A DNA stretch of 64,000 nt, taken from Corynebacterium sp. ACRPO. Its GTDB lineage: Bacteria > Actinomycetota > Actinomycetes > Mycobacteriales > Mycobacteriaceae. The position numbers and the translations under genes were made by a program. Shown here piece after piece: positions 24,733 to 34,195 of the stretch. The DNA is taken from assembly GCF_022347205.1 (NCBI RefSeq), contig NZ_JAKRNE010000005.1, positions 80,848 to 144,847 on the forward strand. Reading direction: 5' to 3'. The notes under the pieces are model-generated. The model was not told the origin of the DNA. It searched no databases and saw only the letters and a program-made list of their open reading frames with translations. Positions within the stretch are counted from its first letter, which is position 1. Every line of letters starts with the position of its first letter.

Positions 24733-25929
24733 ATGGTGTCGTCGAACGAAGCATGGAAGATGCAGGACCGTTCCTTGGACTTCTCACGGCGGCGTGCGGG
24801 ATCGCTCATCGCAGCCGGTGCGTGCCTAATTGGCGTGTGCTATGGCTTTGCACGTTTTGCATACGGCCTGTTCCTGCCTGCTTTCCGTCAGACATTCGAT
24901 CTCAATGCCGCGACCGCTGGGGTAATCGCTTCGAGTAGTTATCTCGCGTACTGCATAGGTATCGTCGCGGCAACGATTGCAGCGCCCCGTGTCGGCGCAC
25001 GGATCGTCGCTGCTGCCGCAGCGGCACTGGCGGCGTCAGGCTGTGCGATCATCACATTCGCACCTACGACGATGATGCTAGCTATGGGAGTTGCCGTCGC
25101 AGGCACCAGCACAGGAGCAGCTTCTCCTCCGATAGCTCAAGCCATCTCTATGCACTTACCCCCGACTTGGCAGAGCCGAGCCCAAACCCTCACCAACGCC
25201 GGCACGGGAGTGGGCGTGTTGGTCGCTGGGCCCGTGGCTCTCTTAGCACAGGAGCAATGGCGCATGGCTTGGGCCGGCTTCGCATTGGCATGCGCAGTCG
25301 TTGGAATTTGGATCATAATCGTCATCCCCCGCGAGACTACGCAATCCACCTCCACTCAGCCCCGAAGCTATACGCGGGCTCGGACTCCTAACGGCACAGT
25401 CCGGATGCTCGCCGCTTCATTCTGGTTGGGTGTAGCCAGCGCGGCGGGATGGACCTTCGGACAAGACTTCATTCAGGCCACCGGAGGACACGAAGAAGCA
25501 GTCACTAAAGGAGCCTGGATTGCTCTAGGTGCGTGTGGCCTACTCGGAGCCGCAGCAGGCGATGCCATCGAAAGATCATCACTGCGAATCTCTTGGCGGG
25601 TCCTCATGCTCGGCTTCGCCGCGGTGCTCGGCATCTGGGCCTTGCTGGTAGATTCCGTCCTTGTTGCAATAGCCGCCTCAGCAGCTTTCGGTGCACTTTA
25701 TATCGCCCTCACGGGAGTGTTGCTCGTATGGGGCACTCGACTATACCGAAAACGTCCCGCAGTAGGTGTGGGCCGAGCTTTTCTCGCCATCGCTGCCGGA
25801 CAGACCGTTGCGTCATGGACCCTTGGCCTCGTTTCAGACGCTGCAGGGATGGAGGCTGCCTTCATCGCCGCCGCCATCATTGCGGCGCTGGGCGCCCTGT
25901 TCTCACCGCCAGCAGAGGACATCGCCTGA
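24733..25929 (+). CDS. MFS transporter (YbfB/YjiJ-like)
   Basis: Twelve-helix transporter of 398 residues, probably an exporter. The first helix region reads CLIGVCYGFARFAYGLFLPAFRQTFDL, typical for the YbfB/YjiJ group. GTSTGAASPPIAQAIS and TNAGTGVGVLVAGPVALL mark helices 4-5. A GGGAG site precedes ATG 24733; a second ATG at 24760 could also serve. The substrate is unknown. With the divergent TetR gene it forms a small regulatory module, flanked by gene-poor AT-richer DNA, which suggests acquisition as a unit. Confidence 0.88.
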   Translation: MVSSNEAWKMQDRSLDFSRRRAGSLIAAGACLIGVCYGFARFAYGLFLPAFRQTFDLNAATAGVIASSSYLAYCIGIVAATIAAPRVGARIVAAAAAALAASGCAIITFAPTTMMLAMGVAVAGTSTGAASPPIAQAISMHLPPTWQSRAQTLTNAGTGVGVLVAGPVALLAQEQWRMAWAGFALACAVVGIWIIIVIPRETTQSTSTQPRSYTRARTPNGTVRMLAASFWLGVASAAGWTFGQDFIQATGGHEEAVTKGAWIALGACGLLGAAAGDAIERSSLRISWRVLMLGFAAVLGIWALLVDSVLVAIAASAAFGALYIALTGVLLVWGTRLYRKRPAVGVGRAFLAIAAGQTVASWTLGLVSDAAGMEAAFIAAAIIAALGALFSPPAEDIA

Positions 25930-26365
25930 ATCAGAGCTCGCGCAATCCACGAACTAGTTCAAATAGGCATATCCCAACCAGACAGTTTCTGAAACGCAAA
26001 GAAATGAACCTCTATCTGTTCTCTAAAACAAGTTTTTATCAACACATAGGTATTGTCACACTCTCAAGGCAATACGAAACAGAGTGTGGCTAATGTTAGC
26101 TAAAATGAGCTACACAAGTGATAGCCCTAAAGGCCAAATACAAACAATCCCATCCGAGGCGTAAAAGAAAACGTTAGCTACAAGGCCATTGAGCGCTGCA
26201 GTGGAATTTAAAAGTTCATCCTCAAAACAGCGCAAGAAGTGACTTGCACCTTAAATCACTTCAGGCACAATTTTCTACCGAAAAAGACCGGAAAAGAAAG
26301 AAACCGGAGGTAACACCCTCTTTCAAGTTCGTTACTTCCGGCAGCGCAGTATGTTCAACTGCTCT
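25930..26365. other. AT-rich gene-free stretch before tRNA-Leu
   Basis: 436 bp visibly lower in GC than the rest, with no open frame of note. It contains a hairpin GAAGTGA/TCACTTC (26236-26262), two GTTAGCTA-type repeats and the tRNA-Leu terminator at its right end. It may be the scar of an integration next to a tRNA or may hold an undetected small RNA. Confidence 0.5.
26289..26341 (-). terminator. Terminator of tRNA-Leu
   Basis: On the minus strand CCGGAAGTAAC pairs with GTTACCTCCGG (26331-26341 with 26304-26314, one G-T pair) and is followed by TTTCTTTCTTTT. Confidence 0.8.
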
Positions 26366-26450
26366 TGGTGCGCCCGGTGAGACTTGAACTCACACGTCAT
26401 AAGACACTAGAACCTAAATCTAGCGCGTCTGCCAATTCCGCCACGGGCGC
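26366..26450 (-). tRNA. tRNA-Leu (TAG anticodon)
   Basis: Class II tRNA with a long variable arm. Acceptor GCGCCCG (26450-26444) pairs with CGGGCGC (26376-26370), the anticodon loop is TTTAGGT and the T arm is GAGTTCAAGTCTC. Discriminator A and CCA are encoded at 26369-26366. Confidence 0.96.
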
Positions 26451-26540
26451 GGGGGACTTGCCATAGTGTACACGGCACGCCGTCAATCCAGAAACCAGGG
26501 GTGTTCTGTTTTCCGGCCGCTGGTGGGTAGGGTGGATCGC

Positions 26541-26963
26541 GTGAGCACTCAAGAGGAAAAGAAGATCAAGCGCGTGCAGGTGCGGTGGTGGCACATCCTC
26601 CTCATCGCGTTTTTCGTCGTGCTCTTCCTATTCCTGGCCTATTGGCAATGGACGCGCTTCCGCTCCGGCTCGGGCACCTTCCAAAACTTGGGCTATGCCT
26701 TCCAGTGGCCACTGTTCGCCGTATTCGTGGTCTACGCCTATCGCACCACGCTGCGCTATGAAAACGAGCGCCTCGCGGCCGAGGAAGAAGCCCGCGACAT
26801 GGATAGCACCGTCACTGAGGCCCCGGCTGAATCCCCCGCTCAGCCGCAGGCGGAAACCAAAATCGATGATGATTTCCTGCCCCAGCGGCCGCAGATAGAT
26901 GTGGAAACGTTTAACGCCATGAATACCCCGCGCCGCCGGCGCGGCGAGAATGAAGAAAGCTGA
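26541..26963 (+). CDS. Small membrane protein with acidic C-terminal tail
   Basis: 140 residues. Two hydrophobic helices (HILLIAFFVVLFLFLAYWQW and AFQWPLFAVFVVYAY), then a cytoplasmic tail rich in Glu, Ala and Pro ending in an RRRRGENEES stretch. Family unknown; such proteins precede DUF3817 genes in corynebacteria (my recollection, not tested). GTG 26541 is chosen because TAGGGT lies exactly 7 nt upstream, no ribosome site exists, and the upstream extension overlaps tRNA-Leu flanking DNA. The stop is 2 bp before the next gene, so the two form an operon. Confidence 0.75.
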   Translation: MSTQEEKKIKRVQVRWWHILLIAFFVVLFLFLAYWQWTRFRSGSGTFQNLGYAFQWPLFAVFVVYAYRTTLRYENERLAAEEEARDMDSTVTEAPAESPAQPQAETKIDDDFLPQRPQIDVETFNAMNTPRRRRGENEES

Positions 26964-26965
26964 TT

Positions 26966-27310
26966 ATGACCAATAAAGTTCACCCCGCCCGCCAAGCCCG
27001 CATCCGCGGACCTTTGAAGTTTTTCTCCATCGCGGCCACCGTGACCGGTGTCTTCCTGATTATCCTGGTCATCCGCATGGTCTGCCAGTACCTCATCGGC
27101 ATGGAGATCCCAGAATGGGCCACCTATATCGCGATCGTGCACGGCATCGCGTACATGACCTACCTGCTGTCCATCCTCATCCTCGGCCCGCGCGCGCTGT
27201 GGCCGGTGGGCAAGCTCTTTACCACCGCCCTTGCCGGCGTGGTGCCCTTCCTGTCCTTCTGGATGGAGCACAAGCGCCGCAAGGAGATTAAGGAGGAGTT
27301 CCAGCTTTAG
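26966..27310 (+). CDS. DUF3817 membrane protein
   Basis: 114 residues with three hydrophobic helices. The family core GPLKFFSIAATVTGVFLIILVI and HGIAYMTYLLSILIL is present, and a basic end HKRRKEIKEEF follows. DUF3817 proteins are integral membrane proteins of unknown role. It starts 2 bp after the preceding small membrane protein stop. Its stop codon overlaps the converging rdgB stop by 4 bases. Confidence 0.88.
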   Translation: MTNKVHPARQARIRGPLKFFSIAATVTGVFLIILVIRMVCQYLIGMEIPEWATYIAIVHGIAYMTYLLSILILGPRALWPVGKLFTTALAGVVPFLSFWMEHKRRKEIKEEFQL

Positions 27311-27915
27311 GAACTGCGAACCAGCTCCGCGATGGCGGGGACTAGTTGACTTAGAGCGCGGCCGCGATGCGAGACCGCGTTCTTTTCTTCTGGGGACATC
27401 TCCGCAGCCGACCGGGACTCGCCTTCTGGCTGAAAGAGCGGATCATAGCCAAAGCCGTTGTCCCCGCGCGGCTCGCGCAGGAAGCGGCCTTCCCAGCGGC
27501 CCTCGGCCACGTGCTCGGTGCCATCGGGAGTCACGAGCGCGCAGACGGAGACGAAAGCGGCGGCGCGGCGCTCATCGGGGACATCGGCCATCTGCGCCAA
27601 GACCAGGTCATTATTGGCCTGGTCATTGCCGTGCTGGCCGGACCAGCGGGCGGAAAGCACGCCGGGCATGCCGTTGAGCTCTTCGATAGCCAGGCCAGAA
27701 TCATCCGCGACGGTAGCAAAGCCGGTCGCAGCCGCGCCGGCGCGGGCCTTGATAAGCGCGTTATCGGCAAAGGTGCGGCCGTCTTCTACCGGCTCCGGGT
27801 AAGGCTCCACTGCGGATAGCGGGCGTAGCTCGACGCCCTCGATGCCGGCGTCGGCCAGGATGCGCTCCAGCTCCGCGAGCTTCTTCGGGTTATTGGACGC
27901 GACGAGAATTACCAC
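27307..27915 (-). CDS. rdgB: Non-canonical purine NTP pyrophosphatase (RdgB/HAM1)
   Basis: Hydrolyses ITP, dITP and XTP to monophosphates, keeping them out of nucleic acids. In 202 residues: [16 protein letters not shown] at the N-terminus (substrate loop), [35 protein letters not shown] and GFGYDPLFQ, then [10 protein letters not shown], all family hallmarks. The N-terminus overlaps the end of rph by 7 bases, so it is co-translated with rph. Confidence 0.96.
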   Translation of the reverse strand: MVILVASNNPKKLAELERILADAGIEGVELRPLSAVEPYPEPVEDGRTFADNALIKARAGAAATGFATVADDSGLAIEELNGMPGVLSARWSGQHGNDQANNDLVLAQMADVPDERRAAAFVSVCALVTPDGTEHVAEGRWEGRFLREPRGDNGFGYDPLFQPEGESRSAAEMSPEEKNAVSHRGRALSQLVPAIAELVRSS

Positions 27916-28637
27916 CCCAGCGCCGCCTTCTGTGCGGCGATGAGCTCGCGGCAGCCCTTCTGGGCTACGTCTAGCATCTCGTTGAGCTCTTCGCGGCCAA
28001 AGAGTCCGTGCTCGCCGGTGCCCTGGATTTCCACGAAGTCCCCGGATTCCTGCATCACCACGTTGAGGTCGACCTCGGCGCGGGAGTCTTCCTCATAAGG
28101 CAGGTCGAGGCAGATTTCGCCATCAATGATGCCTACCGAGACCGCAGCGATGGGATCGAGCAGTGGCTCGCCGGGGACGACGCCCTCGGCCTTGAGGTGT
28201 GCGATGGCGTCGGCAAGCGCAACATAGGCGCCGGTGATAGACGCCGTGCGGGTGCCGCCATCGGCCTGGAGAACGTCGCAGTCGAGCTGGATGGTGTTCT
28301 CACCCAGCTCCTCCAAGTCCACCGCAGCGCGCAGGGAGCGGCCGACGAGGCGGGAAATCTCATGGGTGCGGCCCTTGACCTTGCCCTTCATGGATTCGCG
28401 CGGCATGCGGTCGTGGGTGGCAGAAGGCAGCATGGCGTACTCGGCGGTAAGCCAGCCTTCGCCCGAATCACGCTTGAAGCGCGGCACGCCGTATTCCACG
28501 GATGCGGTGCACATGACGCGGGTATTGCCAAACTCCACCAGCACCGAGCCGGCCGGGTTGGTGGTGAAATTGCGGGTAATGCGGACGCTGCGCATCTGGT
28601 CGAGCGCGCGCCCATCGGCACGAGTAAATTCAGTCAT
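27909..28637 (-). CDS. rph: Ribonuclease PH
   Basis: Phosphorolytic 3' trimming of tRNA precursors. The 242 residues open with [39 protein letters not shown] and continue with [41 protein letters not shown] and [20 protein letters not shown], covering the phosphate-binding and hexamer motifs. TACGCT lies exactly 7 nt before ATG 28637 and no ribosome site is visible, suggesting leaderless start of an rph-rdgB transcript. Confidence 0.97.
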   Translation of the reverse strand: MTEFTRADGRALDQMRSVRITRNFTTNPAGSVLVEFGNTRVMCTASVEYGVPRFKRDSGEGWLTAEYAMLPSATHDRMPRESMKGKVKGRTHEISRLVGRSLRAAVDLEELGENTIQLDCDVLQADGGTRTASITGAYVALADAIAHLKAEGVVPGEPLLDPIAAVSVGIIDGEICLDLPYEEDSRAEVDLNVVMQESGDFVEIQGTGEHGLFGREELNEMLDVAQKGCRELIAAQKAALGW

Positions 28638-28652
28638 GCCGTCCAGCGTATC

Positions 28653-29414
28653 TTAGAACTCCATCCCCGCGGCGCCGAGGACAATCTCGCCGTCGAATTC
28701 GGAGCGGGCTGCCTCCAAAGTAGCTTGCGCATCGCCCCACGGCTGAATGTGGATGAGCACCAGCTTGCTCACACCCGCCTCGCGCGCCGCCCTACCGGCT
28801 TCCGCGCCCGACATGTGCATGTCCGGCGCCTTGCCCTCAGAGGTCTCGCCCCAGGCCGCCTCACAGAGGAAGATATCGGCGCCGCGGGCGGCTTCGACAA
28901 GCGCGGGCGTATACGAAGAGTCACCGGAATAGGTAATAGTCTGGCCCGTCTTCGTGTGCTCCACGCGCAAGGCATAGGCCTCTACCGGGTGGTTTACCGG
29001 GAAGGGGGTGATATAGACATCGTCCACGAGCTGGCGCTCGCCCGGCTCCCAGGCGCTAAAGGCGAAGGTATCGGACATGTCATCGATGCCATCGACCTCA
29101 TCGGAGGACAGGCGGCCCAGGTGCGTGGGCGTAGCCTTCGGCCCGAAGCACATATTGCGCGAAGCCGCAGGAGCCGTGGGATGGAAGCGGCGCCACACCA
29201 TCAGGGAGGGAAAATCCAGGCAGTGATCGGCATGCAAATGGCTAAAGGCCACGTGCGCATCACAAGGGTCCTGCTGCTGTTCCAGCTGCGCCAAGGTGCC
29301 AGGGCCCATATCGAGGACGATGGACGGCGCATTATCAAAGGACAGCAAGTAGCCGGAGGCGGGATTTTGGGCGGTGGGGACGCTACCGGAGCAGCCTAGG
29401 ATGGTCAGCTTCAT
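28653..29414 (-). CDS. Metallo-beta-lactamase fold hydrolase (RNase Z-like)
   Basis: 253 residues. MKLTILGCSGSVPTAQNPASGYLL at the start, the metal motif HLHADHCLDFPSL (HxHxDH), a later TYSGDSSYTP Asp and VLIHIQPW His complete the dinuclear zinc site. This subgroup is often annotated as cyclic nucleotide phosphodiesterase or RNase Z-like, but the true substrate is unknown. ATG 29414 is used because homology starts there. It lies between murI and rph on the same strand, a conserved actinobacterial arrangement. Confidence 0.9.
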   Translation of the reverse strand: MKLTILGCSGSVPTAQNPASGYLLSFDNAPSIVLDMGPGTLAQLEQQQDPCDAHVAFSHLHADHCLDFPSLMVWRRFHPTAPAASRNMCFGPKATPTHLGRLSSDEVDGIDDMSDTFAFSAWEPGERQLVDDVYITPFPVNHPVEAYALRVEHTKTGQTITYSGDSSYTPALVEAARGADIFLCEAAWGETSEGKAPDMHMSGAEAGRAAREAGVSKLVLIHIQPWGDAQATLEAARSEFDGEIVLGAAGMEF

Positions 29415-29485
29415 GGGCTCAATAGTTCCATGAAATCGCCCCGCATGCGTACTCAACGTGCAAACGGGGGAGAAATTATTCCTAC

Positions 29486-30265
29486 TTAAACAATCTGCGG
29501 GCCGAGAAAGCGTGTGGCAAGGCGGGCAAAAGCCTCCGGATCGCCGGTAGATTCAAAAGTGTGGACCGGCTGATTATCCGCAGGCGCCAACATATCTGTC
29601 TCGGTGAGAATTCGCATGACGTCCTTGGTGGTCTCCTCCGAGGAGGTCACCAAAGAAACATTATCGCCCATCGCCAGCTGGATAATGCCGGTCAACAGCG
29701 GATAGTGCGTGCAGCCCAACACCAGCGTGTCTACCCCTTGTGCCTGCAGCGGGGCCAGGTAGCCCTCGGCCACGCCGAGGATTTGGCGGCCGGCGGTAAT
29801 GCCGCGCTCGACAAAGGGAACAAAATCCGGGCAGGCGGTGGCAAAGGCCTGCACCTTGGGGTTGAGCGCAAAGAGATCCTGATAGGCGCCAGACTTGATG
29901 GTGCCCTCAGTGCCGATGACGCCGATTTTTCCGTTGCGCGTGGTGGACATGGCCCGGCGCACCGCGGGCCGGATGACTTCCACGATGGGGATATCGTAGC
30001 GCTCGCGCGCATCGTGCAAGAAGGCGGCAGTTGCGGTATTGCAGGCAATCACCAGCATCTTGCAGCCACGCTCCACGAGCTTATCGGCTACGTCCTGGGA
30101 AAAGGCGCGCACCTCGGAGATAGGCCGCGGGCCATAAGGACTGTGGGCGGTATCGCCGGTATAGATGACGGATTCGTGCGGCAGCTGTTCCATCACCGCG
30201 CGGGCCACGGTAAGGCCACCCACGCCGGAATCAAAGATGCCGATGGGAGAGGTCGCAGTTGGCAT
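29486..30265 (-). CDS. murI: Glutamate racemase
   Basis: Makes D-glutamate for peptidoglycan. In 259 residues: [31 protein letters not shown], the first catalytic Cys in [12 protein letters not shown], the second in [10 protein letters not shown]. The start ATG at 30265 overlaps the rhomboid gene stop by one base, so it is translated from the same operon. Confidence 0.97.
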   Translation of the reverse strand: MPTATSPIGIFDSGVGGLTVARAVMEQLPHESVIYTGDTAHSPYGPRPISEVRAFSQDVADKLVERGCKMLVIACNTATAAFLHDARERYDIPIVEVIRPAVRRAMSTTRNGKIGVIGTEGTIKSGAYQDLFALNPKVQAFATACPDFVPFVERGITAGRQILGVAEGYLAPLQAQGVDTLVLGCTHYPLLTGIIQLAMGDNVSLVTSSEETTKDVMRILTETDMLAPADNQPVHTFESTGDPEAFARLATRFLGPQIV

Positions 30266-30918
30266 TAGCGCTTCACTGCCTTAACCGGGTCGTCCGAGGT
30301 AATGGTCATGCCGGCCAAAATGCCGCCGATGGCGCCGAAGAGGTGGCCCTGCCAGCTCACGCCCTCGTAGACGGGCAACACGCCCCACACCAAGCCGGAG
30401 TAGGCGAAGCCGAGCACGATGCCCAAGATGGTCTGGATGAGCGAACGGTTAAAAATTCCGCGCACAATCAGATACGCCAACCAGCCATAGACCAAGCTGG
30501 AAGCACCGATATGCGAGGTACCGGGTCCGCCGATGAACCAGGTTCCAAGGCCCGCCACCAGCGTGGTAATCAGCGTGACCTCCCACCAGGCTTTGCGGCC
30601 GGACAGACCGATGAGGAAGCAGAAGATAGCGCCGGGCACCGAATTGGATATGAGGTGCTCAAAGTTCGCGTGGAGCAGCGGGGCGGTAACAATGCCCCAG
30701 ATTCCATTGAAGTCCAGCGGGCGAATGCCGTAATTAGAAAGCTGGCCGCCGAACAGGAAGGCGTTGATGATGTGGACCGCCCATTCCACCACGAGGAAGC
30801 CAAAGGCTATGGAAAAGCCGGTGGTGATGCGGCCGCTGCGGGTGTAGTTCTTGGAATCGCCGCGATTGACCTGGCCCGCGGGCGCCGGCCGGAAGTTAGA
30901 TGTTCCACCTGAAGTCAT
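30265..30918 (-). CDS. Rhomboid-family intramembrane serine protease
   Basis: 217 residues with about six helices. The catalytic Ser is in [14 protein letters not shown] and the His in [18 protein letters not shown]. The [17 protein letters not shown] segment corresponds to the HxxxN oxyanion region. It presumably cleaves transmembrane substrates, none of which is known here. It lies between the P1 peptidase and murI genes with short gaps on the same strand. Confidence 0.93.
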   Translation of the reverse strand: MTSGGTSNFRPAPAGQVNRGDSKNYTRSGRITTGFSIAFGFLVVEWAVHIINAFLFGGQLSNYGIRPLDFNGIWGIVTAPLLHANFEHLISNSVPGAIFCFLIGLSGRKAWWEVTLITTLVAGLGTWFIGGPGTSHIGASSLVYGWLAYLIVRGIFNRSLIQTILGIVLGFAYSGLVWGVLPVYEGVSWQGHLFGAIGGILAGMTITSDDPVKAVKR

Positions 30919-30931
30919 AATGCGCCTTATC

Positions 30932-31858
30932 TTAGTCCAGCAGATCGCGGTACGCGCTCAAGCCTAGGCCGGGGTTGGCGGCGGTGACCGCGTTGACGAT
31001 GGCTTCTTCCACGGCGTCGGCGGCAGCGGCGCACAGCTGGGTGACCACCTGCGTGCTCAGTTCGGCTGGGCGCTTGGCGGTGGACAGAACAAAGATCGTG
31101 TCCCCATCCAGCGGCGAATGCGCAGGACGCACCGCACGGGCGATGCCGTCGTGGGCAGTCATGGCCAGGCGCTGGGCTTGGGCGGTGGTAACGGGGGCGT
31201 CGGTAAGCACGGCGCCGATGGTGGTATTGAGCTTGGACTCCGCAGGGTGCGGCAAGGCGCGGTAGGCGGCAGCATTGACCGCGGTGCGCCCCGGCGCGCC
31301 GTACAGGCGGCCGGACTGCGGCTCGATGACCTCGCCCACAGGGTTGGCAACCATCGCGGCGCTGACCTCGTAGTCACCCACCCGGCGCGTGGCCAGCCCG
31401 AAGCCGCCTCGTAGTTTGCCAGCAGTGGCTCCTACTCCGGCTCCCACCGAACCCATGGATTCATCGTTGTCCGCAAGGGCAGCTCGCAACGCGGCCGCGC
31501 CTTCTTCCGGCCCGGGGCGGGAAGGCCCGACCAAAAGGTCAAAAATGACTGCGCCGGGAACGATGGGCACGCGCGGCCCAGGCTTATCCTCACCAAAGAC
31601 GGGAAAGCCGATCCCCCTCTCTGCCAGCTCATTCATCACGCCGTCGGCAGCGGCCAGGCCAAAAGCAGAACCGCCTGCTAACACCACGGCGTGGACGCGC
31701 TCGACCGTATTATACGGCTGTAAAAGATCCGTTTCGCGGGTGCCTGGGCCGCCGCCGCGCACATCGACGCTGCCGAGCGCTCCGCCAGGCCCGCAGTAGA
31801 GCACCGTGACTCCGGTATCGGTGCCGCTATAGTGCCCGATGCTCATGCCGTCCAGCAT
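30932..31858 (-). CDS. P1-family N-terminal-nucleophile peptidase (DmpA/NylC-like)
   Basis: 308 residues. Members self-cleave before a Thr or Ser nucleophile; here the site fits NTTIGAVLTDA (Asn211-Thr212). Other family segments are GALGSVDVRGGGPGTRETDLL, VLAGGSAFGLAAADGVM and GAGVGATAGKLRGG. Relatives hydrolyse aminohexanoate oligomers or beta-aminopeptides; the native substrate is unknown. ATG 31858 shares a base with the DUF2017 stop (TAATG), which favours it over a start at 31906. Residue numbers assume this start. Confidence 0.9.
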   Translation of the reverse strand: MLDGMSIGHYSGTDTGVTVLYCGPGGALGSVDVRGGGPGTRETDLLQPYNTVERVHAVVLAGGSAFGLAAADGVMNELAERGIGFPVFGEDKPGPRVPIVPGAVIFDLLVGPSRPGPEEGAAALRAALADNDESMGSVGAGVGATAGKLRGGFGLATRRVGDYEVSAAMVANPVGEVIEPQSGRLYGAPGRTAVNAAAYRALPHPAESKLNTTIGAVLTDAPVTTAQAQRLAMTAHDGIARAVRPAHSPLDGDTIFVLSTAKRPAELSTQVVTQLCAAAADAVEEAIVNAVTAANPGLGLSAYRDLLD

Positions 31859-32394
31859 TAGTCCATCAGCACCTGCAGCAGCGAATCTTGACAGAACGCC
31901 AGCCATTCCACGAGGCTGTCGCGGTCAGACATCAGGTTGTTATCGGCCACATCGCCCGCCGCGACAAAGAGGCGGAGGTCGTTGAGGCCAGCGACGAAGG
32001 CCTGGGCCTCTTGCTCGTTGATGGTGACCTCTACCCCACCGGTAGGTCCGAGGGCAGAGCCAATTACCTGCAGGTTTTCCAGCTTGGCGCGCGCAATGTC
32101 GTTTTCATGCAGGGAGCGCAGCAATGATGCATCGCCTTCATATTCCTCATCGCCGGGCATTTCAAAGTCCGGGAAGAGACGTGCCAGCGAGGGATCGTCC
32201 GGGGCTTCGGTGTGGCCGGTAGGCATGTCCAGCATTTCCGCCAGCTCGTCCTTGGGCGCGGACTGGGCGCGCTTAATGATCGCCTCGGAGACGGTGGCGG
32301 TGAGATCGCCCAGTACCTCGCGTTCCATTGGTTCGAATACGGCCGTGATTTTCGGCGCGCGCATGAGGGACTTCTTTTTCTTCCACGGTTGCAT
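31858..32394 (-). CDS. DUF2017 protein
   Basis: 178 residues of unknown function, soluble and helical, with an acidic middle. It is almost always found next to clpS in actinobacteria, as here (4-bp gap), which hints at a link with ClpS/ClpC-mediated proteolysis, though this is inference only. The segment MEREVLGDLTATVSEAI and the ending DRDSLVEWLAFCQDSLLQVL are characteristic. Its stop overlaps the P1 peptidase start. Confidence 0.88.
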   Translation of the reverse strand: MQPWKKKKSLMRAPKITAVFEPMEREVLGDLTATVSEAIIKRAQSAPKDELAEMLDMPTGHTEAPDDPSLARLFPDFEMPGDEEYEGDASLLRSLHENDIARAKLENLQVIGSALGPTGGVEVTINEQEAQAFVAGLNDLRLFVAAGDVADNNLMSDRDSLVEWLAFCQDSLLQVLMD

Positions 32395-32398
32395 CGAT

Positions 32399-32725
32399 TT
32401 AACCTGCCTGCTGCATCGTTGCCCACAGACCGGCGATCTGGAGCTTTTTCACGTCCGCTTCAATCTTGTCGCGCTCGCCGCTGGACACGGCGGCCTTGCC
32501 CTCGGTGTGGACCTGCATCATGAGTTCATTGGCTCGCTTCTTGTCATAGCCCAACACGGTTTGGAATACATAGGACACGTAGCTCATCAAGTTGACGGGG
32601 TCATCCCACACGATGCACATCCACGGCAGGTTCTCGCTCGTGGCTACGTCTACGTCGAGTTCTTCATCCAATTCGGGCGTAGCCATCGGAGAGCTCATCC
32701 GGACTACAGGAAATTGCGCCTTCAT
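32399..32725 (-). CDS. clpS: ATP-dependent Clp protease adaptor ClpS
   Basis: Delivers N-degron substrates to the Clp protease. In 108 residues the ClpS core is [47 protein letters not shown], with the DDP and H66-type residues that bind the N-terminal residue. ATG 32725 is preferred: TAGGCT lies exactly 7 nt before it (leaderless arrangement). An internal ATG at 32698 is possible. First gene of the clpS-DUF2017-P1 peptidase-rhomboid-murI series; divergent from pncB. Confidence 0.94.
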   Translation of the reverse strand: MKAQFPVVRMSSPMATPELDEELDVDVATSENLPWMCIVWDDPVNLMSYVSYVFQTVLGYDKKRANELMMQVHTEGKAAVSSGERDKIEADVKKLQIAGLWATMQQAG

Positions 32726-32834
32726 GCCCTCTAGCCTAACCATATTTGGGAATCTATTGTGGGCCCGCGCAATCTGGCTTCGCACATTCCGGCGCCAAAG
32801 AATCTAAACCCCTGAAAACCACCTAGTCAGTGGG

Positions 32835-32848
32835 TATTATCACTCCCG
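32835..32848 (+). promoter_or_regulatory. Leaderless-type -10 box of pncB
   Basis: TATTAT (32835-32840) followed by 7 bases and GTG 32848, with no ribosome binding site in between. Confidence 0.5.
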
Positions 32849-34176
32849 TGAATGACAAAGCTATCCCTAATGATCGCTCTACTGCACTGCTCACGGATAA
32901 ATATGAGCTAACGATGCTCCAGGCCGCGCTGCGCGATGGCTCGGCAAACCGCCAGGTCACCTGCGAGGTATTCAGCCGCCGCCTGCCCAATGAGCGCCGC
33001 TATGGCGTCGTTGCAGGCACCGAGCGCGTCCTGCGCGCAGTGGAGGATTTCCGCTTTTCGGCCAATCAGTTAGCGGAGATGGACTTCCTGGATGAGCAGA
33101 CTAAGGAGTACCTGCGCCACTACCGCTTCTCCGGGCAGATTGACGGTTACCGCGAGGGCGAGCTTTATTTCCCCAACTCCCCCATCCTGACGGTGCGCGG
33201 CACCTTTGGGGAGTGCTTGGTTTTGGAGACCGTCATCTTGTCCATCATGAACGCCGATTCCGCGGTGGCTTCGGCCGCTTCCCGCATGGTCACGGCGGCC
33301 GACGGCCGGCCCATCATCGAGATGGGATCGCGCCGCACCCACGAGTATGCGGCGGTAACCGCCGCCCGCGCGGCCTACCTGGCCGGGTTCGATGCCACCT
33401 CCAACCTGGAGGCAGGCTACCGCTACGGCATTCCGGTCTCCGGCACTGCCGCCCACTCCTGGACCTTGGCGCATACCAACCCGGATGGCACCCCGAACGA
33501 AGAGGCCGCCTTCCGCTCCCAGATCGACACCCTTGGCGTAGACACCACTCTGTTGGTCGATACCTATGACATCACAAAGGGCGTCGAGACCGCAGTGAAG
33601 GTAGGTGGCCCGCAGCTAGGTGGGGTCCGCATCGATTCCGGTGACCTTGGTGCGGTTACCCGCCGCGTACGCAAGCAGCTCGATGATTTGGGCAATCACA
33701 ACACCAATATCGTGGTCTCCTCCGACCTCGACGAGTTCGCCATTGCCGGCCTGCGCGGCGATCCGGTAGACGTCTACGGCGTCGGCACGTCCGTAGTGAC
33801 CGGCTCCGGTGCGCCCACCGCCGGCATGGTCTACAAGGTCGTAGAGGTAGACGGCATCCCGGTGGCAAAGCGCTCTTCCTCCAAGCAATCCGTCGGCGGT
33901 GCCAAGCGGGCGCTGCGCACCTACCGTTCCTCCGGCGTCGCCGTCGAGGAAATCGTCTACCCCTTTGAGGCACCGGCGCCGGATACCGGCCAGCTCGATA
34001 CCCGCGAGATGACCATTCCGCTCATGCGCGATGGCCACATCGTCGACGGACTGCCGGATCTGCATGCCTCCCGCGAGTATCTGGATCAGGCCCGCAAGAC
34101 CCTGCCATGGGAAGGCCTGGCACTCTCCCGCGATGAAGCGGCCGTGCCCACGCGGATGGTGGGCTTTAAAAAGTAG
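32848..34176 (+). CDS. pncB: Nicotinate phosphoribosyltransferase
   Basis: Converts nicotinate and PRPP to nicotinate mononucleotide in NAD salvage. The 442 residues show STALLTDKYELTMLQAALRDG, FSRRLPNERRYGV, EMGSRRTHEYAAV (substrate loop), AHSWTLAH and VRIDSGDLGAV, all typical. GTG 32848 is chosen because family similarity starts there and a TATTAT box lies 7 nt upstream. GTG or ATG further upstream lacks support. nadE at 48.0 kb adds another NAD step to the window. Confidence 0.95.
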   Translation: MNDKAIPNDRSTALLTDKYELTMLQAALRDGSANRQVTCEVFSRRLPNERRYGVVAGTERVLRAVEDFRFSANQLAEMDFLDEQTKEYLRHYRFSGQIDGYREGELYFPNSPILTVRGTFGECLVLETVILSIMNADSAVASAASRMVTAADGRPIIEMGSRRTHEYAAVTAARAAYLAGFDATSNLEAGYRYGIPVSGTAAHSWTLAHTNPDGTPNEEAAFRSQIDTLGVDTTLLVDTYDITKGVETAVKVGGPQLGGVRIDSGDLGAVTRRVRKQLDDLGNHNTNIVVSSDLDEFAIAGLRGDPVDVYGVGTSVVTGSGAPTAGMVYKVVEVDGIPVAKRSSSKQSVGGAKRALRTYRSSGVAVEEIVYPFEAPAPDTGQLDTREMTIPLMRDGHIVDGLPDLHASREYLDQARKTLPWEGLALSRDEAAVPTRMVGFKK

Positions 34177-34181
34177 GCCGC

Positions 34182-34195
34182 TAGACTGTGTGGGG
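34182..34195 (+). promoter_or_regulatory. Leaderless-type -10 box of the DinG-like gene
   Basis: TAGACT (34182-34187), 7 bases, then GTG 34195, just behind the pncB stop. Confidence 0.45.

Noticed and set aside
28008..29399. 463-codon plus-strand frame across rph and the MBL gene
   Set aside because: Covers two genes on the other strand; composition typical of shadow translation.
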